Origin: an uncultured Treponema sp.
GTDB lineage: Bacteria; Spirochaetota; Spirochaetia; Treponematales; Treponemataceae
Direction: 5' to 3'
Length of the DNA: 25,522 nucleotides
NCBI GenBank assembly: GCA_937890485.1
Contig: CALBXN010000029.1
Span: forward strand, 1-25,522
Of this stretch, positions 8,208 to 15,521 are shown in pieces. Below the pieces are notes generated by a model. It made no database searches. It saw only the letters and a list, made by a program, of their open reading frames with translations, and was not told where the DNA came from. Numbering within the stretch: position 1 is the stretch's first letter; each line of letters starts with the position of its first letter. Made by a program: the position numbers and the translations under genes.

Positions 8208-9530
8208 ATGGTAATATCATCAATAGATTTAAAAGACGGAAAAGTAGTTCAGCTAAAAAACGGAAAGGATAAAATCCTTGAACGAGATAATGCTGACCAA
8301 ATAATAGGTGAATTTGATAAATATGGCGAAACAGCCGTAATCGATTTAGACGCTGCCCTTGGAAATATCCATACAGATGAAAAAGGCAAAGTGTCAACTG
8401 CAAATACTGAAATTTTAAAATCTCTTTTGCACAAAAGCAATGTTCGTGTTGGTGGCGGAATAAAAACTGTAAAACAAGCAAAAGAACTAATTTCTTTAGG
8501 TGCAGAAAAAGTAATTATCGGCTCATCAGCTTGGGCATCCACCGAAGATAGAAAAAACGGAAAAATCCTCAATACTGAATTTTTAGAAGAACTTTCACAA
8601 GCAATCGGAAAGCAAAGAATTATTATTTCAGTTGATGCAATCAATGGAGACATTGCAGTAAAAGGTTGGACAGAAACAGTAGGAATTCCTTTAATTGACG
8701 GAGCAAAAGAAGCAGAAAAATATGCAAGTGAACTTTTATTCACCTGTGTAGAAAAAGAAGGTTGTATGCAAGGAACAGATATGTCTCTTGTAAAAAAACT
8801 TAGAGAGGCTGTTTCTTGCCGACTTGTTGTTGCAGGTGGAGTTTCCAGTCTTGAAGAAGTTGTAGAACTAGAAAAACTTGGCTGTGATGTTCAAATGGGA
8901 ATGGCACTTTACACAGACAAAGTTCATTTGAAAGATTGTTTTATAGAATGTTTAAATTGGAAAAAGGCAGAAGAACAAACAGCAGGATTGATTCCAGTAA
9001 TTGCACAAAGTACAGCTGGTCAAGTTTTGATGATGGGTTACGCAAACAAAGAAGCCTTTGAAAAAACTTTTGCTTGTGGAAAACTCACATTTTGGAGCCG
9101 AAGTCGCAATGTTCTTTGGACAAAAGGCGAAACTTCTGGAAACTTCTTAGAAGTAATAAAACTTCGTGCCGATTGCGATAGAGATACAGTTTTAGCAACA
9201 GTTATTCCTCATGGTCCAAGTTGTCACACAGGAAGTTGGACTTGTTTTACTTCCGAAGCAGATGCAGAATCAACAATGGATAGACTTTACGATGTTATCG
9301 CCCAACGATTTGCAAATCCAAAACCAGGCTCTTACACAGCAACTTTAGACGATGAACTTGTACGAGAAAAAGTAGAAGAAGAAGCAGAAGAGGTTTGCGA
9401 AGCTGAAAATCACGACGAAGTTGTTTGGGAATGTGCCGATCTTCTATATTTCTTGAATGTTCTAATGTACAAAGAAGGCGTTACATGGAAAGAAGTTTTA
9501 CAAGAACTTGACAGACGCCACAAAAAATAA
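8208..9530 (+). CDS. HisA-HisI-HisE trifunctional fusion of histidine biosynthesis
   Basis: A 440-residue protein with three enzymes in one chain. Residues 1-245 are a HisA-type (ProFAR isomerase) barrel: IDLKDGK with catalytic D7, phosphate loops GGGI (82-85) and AGGV (209-212), and SVDA with the second acid D143. Residues 250-350 are HisI (phosphoribosyl-AMP cyclohydrolase): FWSRSR, WTKGETSGN and metal-site residues DCDRD (322-326) and C339-H340. Residues 355-440 are HisE (phosphoribosyl-ATP pyrophosphohydrolase): EKVEEEAEEV and the ADLLYF helix. Together they cover steps 2, 3 and 4 of the pathway. The HisA part is divergent: the VEKEGCMQG loop recalls the eukaryotic HIS6 type more than standard bacterial HisA. 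HisIE fusions are common; a HisA-IE chain is not one I know as standard. hisD follows 33 bases later. Confidence 0.9.
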   Translation: MVISSIDLKDGKVVQLKNGKDKILERDNADQIIGEFDKYGETAVIDLDAALGNIHTDEKGKVSTANTEILKSLLHKSNVRVGGGIKTVKQAKELISLGAEKVIIGSSAWASTEDRKNGKILNTEFLEELSQAIGKQRIIISVDAINGDIAVKGWTETVGIPLIDGAKEAEKYASELLFTCVEKEGCMQGTDMSLVKKLREAVSCRLVVAGGVSSLEEVVELEKLGCDVQMGMALYTDKVHLKDCFIECLNWKKAEEQTAGLIPVIAQSTAGQVLMMGYANKEAFEKTFACGKLTFWSRSRNVLWTKGETSGNFLEVIKLRADCDRDTVLATVIPHGPSCHTGSWTCFTSEADAESTMDRLYDVIAQRFANPKPGSYTATLDDELVREKVEEEAEEVCEAENHDEVVWECADLLYFLNVLMYKEGVTWKEVLQELDRRHKK

Positions 9531-9563
9531 TTTTTTACGCAAAAACAATTTAAGGATAAAATT

Positions 9564-10919
9564 ATGGCTATCAAAATTATAAATGCAAATGAAGTTTCTA
9601 AGGATTTTTATCAGCCAAGAACGTTAGGTTCTTCAGTTACCGAAAAAGTACAAACTTTTATTGCAAAAGTTAAAGCTCAAGGTGATGAAGGTTTACATCA
9701 AATCAATGATGAACTTTTTAACTCAGGATTCGATAAAGCATCTCCTGATACTTTTGAAATTCCAAAAGAAATTTTAAAAGCAAGTGCAGAAAAAATGCAA
9801 AAAGAAAATCCTAAACTTTATGATGCCATATCTCATTCTTATGAATTAGCCTTAAAGTTTGCAAAAAAACAACGAGAATGCTTTTATGATTTTGAAACAG
9901 AACTTGAAGAAGGGCTTTTTACTGGACAAAAAATTATCCCAGTTGAAAGAGCAGGTCTTTATGTTCCAGCAGGAAGATTCCCGCTTTTTTCTTCATTAGT
10001 GATGTGTGCTTCTCCTGCAAAAGCCAGTGGATGTTCCGAAACAATTTTGTGTACACCACCAGCACCTAATCCTGATAAAACTAATCCTAAAGCCCCGTAC
10101 GCAGATGAAGGAATTATGGCTACAGCCTACATTTGTGGCATAGATAAAGTTTTTGCCCTCGGTGGCGCCCAAGCAGTTGCAGCCATGGCTTACGGAACAG
10201 AAAGTATTCCCAAGTGCGATGTAATTGCAGGTCCAGGAAACAAATTTGTTACAGAAGCAAAAAGATTAGTTTACGGTGATGTTGGAATTGATATGATTGC
10301 AGGCCCTACAGAAGCATTCATTATCGCAGACGAAAGTGCAAATCCAAGTTGGGTTGCAGCAGATATGTTAGCACAAGCAGAGCATGATGTGGATGCCCAA
10401 TCAGTTTTAGTAACTTTTACAGAGGATTTTGCAAAGAAGGTTTCTGAAGAAATTGAAAAGCAACTTGAAACTTTGCCAACTGCAAAAACTGCTCGCCAAA
10501 GTATCGACAAAAACGGTTTGATAATAATCGCAGATTCTTTAGAAGCTGCAAGTAAAATTGCCAATGGCAAAGCCCCAGAACATCTTGAACTTGCAATGGA
10601 CCAAGGCGGAAATCGAACAAAGCTCATGGAATTAACACACAACTACGGAACTTTGTTTATCGGTCATCAAGCTGCCGAAGTTTTAGGAGATTACGCCGCA
10701 GGATTAAATCACATCCTTCCAACAAGTGGAGCCGCAAAATTTACAGGAGGGTTATCTGTTCGTATGTTCTTAAAAACCGTAACAACTTTACGCACCGAAC
10801 AAAACTCCGACGGTTCACTAAAAGAAGGCGTAAAACATTCTATAAAAACTGCTTCTATTTTAGGCCACACAGAAGGCTTAACCGCCCACGCCCGTGCCGC
10901 AGAAGTAAGAGAGGGCTAG
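9564..10919 (+). CDS. hisD: Histidinol dehydrogenase
   Basis: Catalyses the last two steps of histidine synthesis, histidinol to histidine, with NAD and zinc. Full family length (451 residues). Seen: GLYVPAGRFP (131-140), ALGGAQAVAA (198-207), IAGPGNKFV, IAGPTEAF, zinc-ligand candidates Q271 and H274 in AQAEHD, D376 in GDYAAGLNH, H442 in LTAHARA, and catalytic E339-H340 in APEHLEL. A Shine-Dalgarno AAGGAT at 9552-9557 precedes the ATG. A segment near residues 165-182 (PPAPNPDKTNPKAPYADEG) is longer than in enterobacterial HisD and looks like a loop insertion. It is the second gene of a two-gene his operon and is followed by a strong terminator. Confidence 0.95.
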   Translation: MAIKIINANEVSKDFYQPRTLGSSVTEKVQTFIAKVKAQGDEGLHQINDELFNSGFDKASPDTFEIPKEILKASAEKMQKENPKLYDAISHSYELALKFAKKQRECFYDFETELEEGLFTGQKIIPVERAGLYVPAGRFPLFSSLVMCASPAKASGCSETILCTPPAPNPDKTNPKAPYADEGIMATAYICGIDKVFALGGAQAVAAMAYGTESIPKCDVIAGPGNKFVTEAKRLVYGDVGIDMIAGPTEAFIIADESANPSWVAADMLAQAEHDVDAQSVLVTFTEDFAKKVSEEIEKQLETLPTAKTARQSIDKNGLIIIADSLEAASKIANGKAPEHLELAMDQGGNRTKLMELTHNYGTLFIGHQAAEVLGDYAAGLNHILPTSGAAKFTGGLSVRMFLKTVTTLRTEQNSDGSLKEGVKHSIKTASILGHTEGLTAHARAAEVREG

Positions 10920-10996
10920 AGATTTTAGAGTCGGCTTTAAGTCCTTTCTTCCCAAGGCAAGAGTGCTTAAAAAATTCTACATAAAAATTATTGTAT

Positions 10997-11060
10997 AAAA
11001 AAACCGCAGTTATTAGCGTCTTGCGTTTCGTCAAGCCGATAACTACGGTTTATTTTTTTT
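10997..11060. terminator. Bidirectional terminator after hisD
   Basis: Stem 11001-11013 (AAACCGCAGTTAT) pairs with 11039-11051 with a single C-A mismatch, followed by eight T at 11053-11060. An A-run at 10997-11003 provides the T-run for the convergent acyltransferase gene. The 25-base loop contains an inner stem, CTTG 11020-11023 with CAAG 11032-11035. The 77 bases between the hisD stop and this hairpin hold nothing I recognise. Confidence 0.85.
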
Positions 11061-11097
11061 ATTATAAATATCTTTTCTTGAAAATTTCTAAAATTTT

Positions 11098-12033
11098 TTA
11101 GCCTTGATCGATGTCCACGTCTTCGCCAGTTGTTTCTTTGTAAACTCGTTCGTATTCTGCTCGGTATTGATTATGAAGTTTATCTAATTCTTCCATTACC
11201 TTGTCTACAACAACAACCTTTTTATCCCCTTCGTAATCTTCTAAAGTTGCTAAAATATCATTACGGAATTTTTTACATTCCATTACAGGACTTGCTGCCA
11301 TAATAACTGTATCAGGATGAATTAAATCAGCAAGCATATCTTCAGGTTTTTCTGGATTGATTCTTAAACAATTTCCATTAGTTGAAATAAAAATCATAAC
11401 GTCAAACATTCGTAAATAAGAATCAATTTCACGCACACCTTTTTTAGTTTCTGGTTTTCCAGGGCGATATCTTGTTCCTGCAGGGAAGACTAAAATAGGT
11501 TTACCTTCTCTTTTACATTTATCCATTGCACGCATAGAAGCCATATTGATTTTTCGGCTTTTTGCTTCTTCTACTTCTCTTTCTTCTTCAGAAAGATTTG
11601 CTAAAGAACGGCTTGGATAAATAACAACTCGTGTAAAAGCTTCTGCCCAAGAACGAACCATAGGATTTTCTTCATTTAACTTCATTCCAGCAATAGCAAC
11701 AATTTTTTCAGAAAGTTCTTTTCCTTCTTCACCACCATCACGCTCTAACAAATAACAGATAGCAGGAAGATCCATATTGCTATAATGTTCCATCAAAATT
11801 AAACCACGTTTCCCGTTTTTAATTTGAGCAAGAAAATCTTTAAAATTTTCTATACCTTCTAATTTTGTACCAGGCAAAAGATTTTCTTCTAGCATTTTAT
11901 CAAGAAGAGGTCTTGTAAATTTATTTGCTTCTTGATAAACATTTGTTTCATCAATCACACTTGCAGCTTTTCCAAGTTTTGCTAAATCAGCAAACATATA
12001 ACCATATTTGTCTTTTAGTGGAATAGTTTCCAT
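11098..12033 (-). CDS. Glycerol-phosphate acyltransferase family protein (PlsB/PlsC-like)
   Basis: A 311-residue acyltransferase of phospholipid synthesis. The HX4D catalytic motif is at H83-D88 (EHYSNMD), and the substrate-binding motif FPAGTRYR is at 183-190. A basic VIYPSRSL block lies between them. No N-terminal membrane helix is obvious, and the protein may sit peripherally at the membrane. The motifs show an acyl transfer to glycerol-3-phosphate or 1-acyl-glycerol-3-phosphate but do not tell which. A GAGGA Shine-Dalgarno lies about 8 bases before the ATG. It is a single gene, converging on hisD across a shared terminator and divergent from the HAD gene. Confidence 0.78.
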   Translation of the reverse strand: METIPLKDKYGYMFADLAKLGKAASVIDETNVYQEANKFTRPLLDKMLEENLLPGTKLEGIENFKDFLAQIKNGKRGLILMEHYSNMDLPAICYLLERDGGEEGKELSEKIVAIAGMKLNEENPMVRSWAEAFTRVVIYPSRSLANLSEEEREVEEAKSRKINMASMRAMDKCKREGKPILVFPAGTRYRPGKPETKKGVREIDSYLRMFDVMIFISTNGNCLRINPEKPEDMLADLIHPDTVIMAASPVMECKKFRNDILATLEDYEGDKKVVVVDKVMEELDKLHNQYRAEYERVYKETTGEDVDIDQG

Positions 12034-12112
12034 AAAAATCTTCCTCTTAATTTTATTTATCTATTTTATATTACGATAAAATCTCTAAAATTTCAATTAT
12101 TATTGAAAATAA

Positions 12113-12142
12113 TTGACACAAAAATATAGAATATGTCATTAT
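12113..12142 (+). promoter_or_regulatory. Promoter of the HAD hydrolase gene, predicted leaderless
   Basis: A consensus -35 TTGACA (12113-12118), an 18-bp spacer and CATTAT (12137-12142) predict a start at about 12149, on the ATG at 12148. An alternative, TTGAAA (12103-12108) with TAGAAT (12127-12132), would give a leader of only about 9 bases. Neither leaves a Shine-Dalgarno. Confidence 0.45.
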
Positions 12143-12147
12143 AAACT

Positions 12148-12798
12148 ATGATTAAATATTTGATTTTCGACCTTGATAATACAATTTATCCTAGCACTGC
12201 TTTAATCAATCAAAATATTCCACAAAGAATGATAAGTTTTGTAGCTAAATTTTTAGATATTTCTTTTCAAGATGCAAAACTTTTACGTTCACAAAGATTA
12301 CCTCATTACGGAAGTACTTTAGAATGGCTTTCTACAGAACATAATTTAACAAACTACAACGATTTTTTATCTTTCGTTCATCCAGAAGAAGAAATTAATG
12401 AATTACCGCAAATTTCTGGTTTACGAGAACTTTTAACTTCAATAAATTTGCCAAAAGCAATTTTGACAAATGGACCAAAATTTCATGCAGAGAGAGTTTT
12501 GGATTTTTACAATATTTCAGATTGTTTTACAAATATTTACGGAATAGTAGAAAATAACTTAAAAGGAAAACCTCATCCAGAATCATATTTAAATCTTTTA
12601 CAAAAAGAAAATTTTATTTTAGAAGAAACTCTTTTTTTTGATGACCATCCAAAATATGTTAGTGGATTTATGAATGTTGGAGGATTTTCTATCCTAGTCG
12701 ATAGAAATTTGGAATTTCAAGATTATAAATTCCCAAAAGGAAAGATGAAAACCATTCAATCAATTTTTGAAATTCCGGATTTATTAAAAAACCTTTAA
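12148..12798 (+). CDS. HAD-superfamily hydrolase, pyrimidine 5'-nucleotidase type
   Basis: A 216-residue HAD phosphatase with an alpha-helical type-I cap. Seen: motif I FDLDNTIYP (nucleophile D8, acid D10), motif II ILTNG, motif III lysine in LKGKPHP, and motif IV acids in FFDDHP. The YP after motif I and the KGKPHPESY segment match the SDT1-like pyrimidine 5'-nucleotidase group, so the substrate may be a pyrimidine nucleoside monophosphate, but HAD specificity is hard to read from sequence. It is a single gene with its own promoter and terminator. There is no Shine-Dalgarno before the ATG. Confidence 0.82.
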   Translation: MIKYLIFDLDNTIYPSTALINQNIPQRMISFVAKFLDISFQDAKLLRSQRLPHYGSTLEWLSTEHNLTNYNDFLSFVHPEEEINELPQISGLRELLTSINLPKAILTNGPKFHAERVLDFYNISDCFTNIYGIVENNLKGKPHPESYLNLLQKENFILEETLFFDDHPKYVSGFMNVGGFSILVDRNLEFQDYKFPKGKMKTIQSIFEIPDLLKNL

Positions 12799-12800
12799 AC

Positions 12801-12852
12801 AAAAAAAGAGACAAACTACTAAGATATTTCACTTGTTAGCCAGTCTCTTTTT
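12801..12852. terminator. Bidirectional terminator between HAD and HD-GYP genes
   Basis: A 10-bp stem pairs 12803-12812 (AAAAAGAGAC) with 12843-12852 (GTCTCTTTTT). The A-run at 12801-12807 and T-run at 12848-12852 serve the two convergent genes. The 30-base loop has a weak inner stem, CTAA 12819-12822 with TTAG 12836-12839. Confidence 0.75.
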
Positions 12853-12868
12853 CATACAGAAGTTTTTA

Positions 12869-14305
12869 TTAAACTAAAGAATCTAAAACATCAACAATTT
12901 TTTGATCATAAAAATTTGGTCTTGCTCTCAATTCTTTGATAGCTGCTTCTTTATCAAAAATTCCATGATAGTTTCTTCGTGAAATTAATGCAATAAAACT
13001 TTCTACAACATGAATAATTCTTGCAACAAGAGGAATTTTTTCACCGTTAACACCAGAAGGATATCCACTTCCGTCCATATTTTCGTGATGCATTAAAATT
13101 GCATCCAAGAATACACTTTGGTATTTTTCTGGAACAAAGCTAATTTTATCTACACCAAGATTTACATGTCCACGAATTTCATATTTTTCATCTTCTGTAA
13201 GATGTTCACTGGTAAGAAGTGCAGAATTTATAGAAAGGAAGCCAATATCATAAACCATAGCGGCACAGAAATATAACATTGAATCGTAAGAATTCAATTC
13301 TAAGCTATTTGCAATTTTAAACACCATTTCAGAAACATTCTTTGAATTATTTTTTCGTGATGTATAAAGATCTATTTTAGCACCAACTTCTTTGCATTTT
13401 GCAGCAAGTTTTTTAAGTTCTTGATGTTCACTTTCTGTAATTTCTACATCCGGAAGAGATGCAACAACTCTATGAGATTCTTCTCCAAATTCGGAATTAT
13501 AAACATCAGAAATTTGTGCTATATGAACAGCCTCTTTTTGATTACGAGTAAGCTGAGCTACCATTTGTAAAGTTGCTTCAAACTGTTCTTGCTGTCTTTG
13601 AACGGCTGCTTCAGATTTTTTTGTAACAGAAATAATTACTACAATACCACCAACTATAATTCCAATAAGACAAAGAGCAATAACTGCAATCATAATTGTA
13701 TTTGATTTCATTGTTTGATTGCTCTTAATAATCGCATCAGAATAAATACTTCTTTCTTTTTCTAAGAGTTCTTGCTCTTTTAGAAGAGCTTCTGCTTTTT
13801 CTTTTTGATTATTTTGTTTTGCTTCCGCCAACGCTTTTTCCACAGCTTCTAATTGAGCTTGTGCTCTTGCTAATTTTGCTTGATATTCAGCTGCTTCTTT
13901 TGAAGTAAAGTTAGTGTTAGTAACAGAAGGTCCCCATTGCTGATCTTGAGTTTCCATTGTATTCAAAGTACGAACCAAACGATTAACTCTTTCAGAAGAC
14001 AATGTAGGATATTCAAGTAATTTTTCTTTTACTTTTGCAAATGCATCAGTATCTTTTTTTTCTCTAATTTCTTGTAAATAATCGTAATAAATTGTCTCTG
14101 CTAAAATCTCTACATTTTGAGGAACATTTTCTGAAGTGTATTGTCCATAAACATAGTTTATATAGTCAAAAGCTTTTGCATACTCCTTCTGAGAATAACT
14201 ATTATTTGCGGCAGTTAAATATCGCTCCACAAGAGAACTTTGTGAAAATCCCAAGAAAATCACTAACAAAGAGAGAGATAAAATAATACCTATTTTTTTA
14301 GTCAT
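12869..14305 (-). CDS. Inner-membrane protein with periplasmic coiled coil and degenerate HD-GYP domain
   Basis: A 478-residue protein using the ATG at 14305; the longer frame from 14320 would need TTG. An N-terminal signal anchor (about 4-22) is followed by a helical periplasmic region, a coiled coil rich in A, E, Q and K (about 135-190), a second membrane helix (about 204-227), a short cytoplasmic linker, and a C-terminal HD-GYP-like domain (about 300-478). HD-GYP domains hydrolyse or sense cyclic di-GMP. Kept: HxxLG (H380), HHE (406-408) and GSGYP (412-416). Changed: the HD pair reads YD (352-353), the upstream helix that normally carries a histidine reads KNVSEM, and the aspartate of the later VxD motif is glutamate (435). 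Hydrolysis is therefore doubtful and a receptor role likelier. It overlaps the upstream barrel-like gene by 8 bases. Confidence 0.8.
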   Translation of the reverse strand: MTKKIGIILSLSLLVIFLGFSQSSLVERYLTAANNSYSQKEYAKAFDYINYVYGQYTSENVPQNVEILAETIYYDYLQEIREKKDTDAFAKVKEKLLEYPTLSSERVNRLVRTLNTMETQDQQWGPSVTNTNFTSKEAAEYQAKLARAQAQLEAVEKALAEAKQNNQKEKAEALLKEQELLEKERSIYSDAIIKSNQTMKSNTIMIAVIALCLIGIIVGGIVVIISVTKKSEAAVQRQQEQFEATLQMVAQLTRNQKEAVHIAQISDVYNSEFGEESHRVVASLPDVEITESEHQELKKLAAKCKEVGAKIDLYTSRKNNSKNVSEMVFKIANSLELNSYDSMLYFCAAMVYDIGFLSINSALLTSEHLTEDEKYEIRGHVNLGVDKISFVPEKYQSVFLDAILMHHENMDGSGYPSGVNGEKIPLVARIIHVVESFIALISRRNYHGIFDKEAAIKELRARPNFYDQKIVDVLDSLV

Positions 14306-15401
14306 TATTGATAACCCCAATACTTATGATAAGCTTCAATTGGTTTTGGAGACCTTCATTCATCAAGAAAATTGCATCACGAACACCAAAGTTTACACCA
14401 ATGTCTGCCTTATCATAATCGGCAAGTATTAGGGAAAAGTTTAGCGAAAAATCCATTGCCATTCGCATTTCATCATAAAATAGATGACCTAAATAGTAAT
14501 CAGCGGATAATTCTGCCAAAACATTACCAATCTCTATATCACGATATGCAATTCCTAATGTAGGTGAGAAAAACGGAGTTGGAACAAAACTCATTTCTGG
14601 TTTATTTGAGAAATATCCTAAAAATCCAAGTCTAAAATATAAATTTCTTATAACTGCTTCATGACTATATCCAAAAGTTAGATTAACAGTTGTATCAAGA
14701 TGTTGTTCTTCTTCTGCATCTCCACCGAAATTAAATAACATTGTATCTAGGAAATAATCTCCACCGATAATATAATCTTCAGAGTGAAAATATACATTCC
14801 CAAAAGAAGAAAAACCAAATTTTCCACCAACTTCTCGGGGATCTGTATATAAAGCGAAATCAGCCATACCAACATTTACAGCCCAAGAAAGAGGTAAATA
14901 GTGAGTATTATAGTCCGTATCAAGATAAACTGTTTCGCCTGATGAAGTATTACTAATTGTTTGATATTCCTTTTTAATTTGCTTTTGCTCTTTTGCAGTA
15001 TTTGCCATTACACGCATTTCTTCAATTTGACGACGTTCTTCTTCTGCTTTTAATTTTGCATCACGCTCTTTTATTGCTGTATCGATGGAAGTATACAAAG
15101 CAACAGCATCGAAATTATCAAGATTATTATCAATTACAACCAAAGAAATTTGTGCAGCAAAATCTAATTCATTAGAAATCAAAAGTTCTCTTGCTCTTTT
15201 TAGAATATGAGCTTCGTAATCTTTATAAGAACGAGACTTCTTATTTTTCACAAGAATATCTGCAATTTGCTCTGAATTTTTTTGATCGATAGCCTCATCT
15301 ATTTGTTTCTTTATTGCTGCTGTTTGTGAAAAAATCGAAAAATTAATCACACAAGTCAATAAAATAAATAGAACTATATTTCTCAAAGGTTTCACTATCA
15401 T
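14298..15401 (-). CDS. Secreted protein with helical N-terminal region and probable outer-membrane beta-barrel
   Basis: A 367-residue protein with an N-terminal signal peptide (FILLTCVINFSIFS, cleavage probably near residue 26). Residues about 27-110 are helical, TPR-like repeats by appearance, and about 110-145 form a charged coiled coil (KLKAEEERRQIEEM). From about residue 165 the pattern is alternating polar/aromatic strands typical of outer-membrane barrels (FGYSHEAVI, LYFRLGFLGYF, ALYTDPREVGG), and it ends in a hydrophobic strand (LKLIISIGVI). I know no named family. GGAG is only 2 bases from the ATG at 15401, so the GTG at 15395 (8-base spacing) may be the true start. It is followed with an 8-base overlap by the degenerate HD-GYP gene. 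Confidence 0.7.
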   Translation of the reverse strand: MIVKPLRNIVLFILLTCVINFSIFSQTAAIKKQIDEAIDQKNSEQIADILVKNKKSRSYKDYEAHILKRARELLISNELDFAAQISLVVIDNNLDNFDAVALYTSIDTAIKERDAKLKAEEERRQIEEMRVMANTAKEQKQIKKEYQTISNTSSGETVYLDTDYNTHYLPLSWAVNVGMADFALYTDPREVGGKFGFSSFGNVYFHSEDYIIGGDYFLDTMLFNFGGDAEEEQHLDTTVNLTFGYSHEAVIRNLYFRLGFLGYFSNKPEMSFVPTPFFSPTLGIAYRDIEIGNVLAELSADYYLGHLFYDEMRMAMDFSLNFSLILADYDKADIGVNFGVRDAIFLMNEGLQNQLKLIISIGVINND

Positions 15402-15484
15402 TTCTCCATCTCATCGTATGTATATTTTCTAATGTACTTACTCACATTATATCGTTTTTTTTCAAATATGTATATCTTTTTTTA

Positions 15485-15514
15485 TTGAACTTTTAATATA
15501 TTTTGGTTTATAAT
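15485..15514 (+). promoter_or_regulatory. Promoter of the 366-residue anchored protein, predicted leaderless
   Basis: TTGAAC (15485-15490), an 18-bp spacer and a perfect -10 TATAAT (15509-15514) predict a start near 15521, one base before the ATG at 15522. No Shine-Dalgarno precedes the ATG. Confidence 0.6.
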
Positions 15515-15521
15515 TACTTCT

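Noticed and set aside
10920..10996. Nested complementary segments (TTTAAG/CTTAAA around CCTT/AAGG) after hisD, possibly a small structured RNA.
   Set aside because: Short arms with weak pairing, unsupported by a promoter or T-run; the strong terminator lies just downstream.
4946..12852. The folded terminators with an outer stem, unpaired middle and inner stem could be integron attC sites, which treponemes can carry.
   Set aside because: No GTTRRRY/RYYYAAC core pair is present at the expected positions; each hairpin lies at a convergent gene end with T-runs, and there is no integrase or cassette array.
14306..14320. TTG start at 14320 for the HD-GYP gene.
   Set aside because: The ATG at 14305 gives a normal signal-anchor N-terminus (MTKKIGIILSL) and a usual short overlap with the upstream gene.
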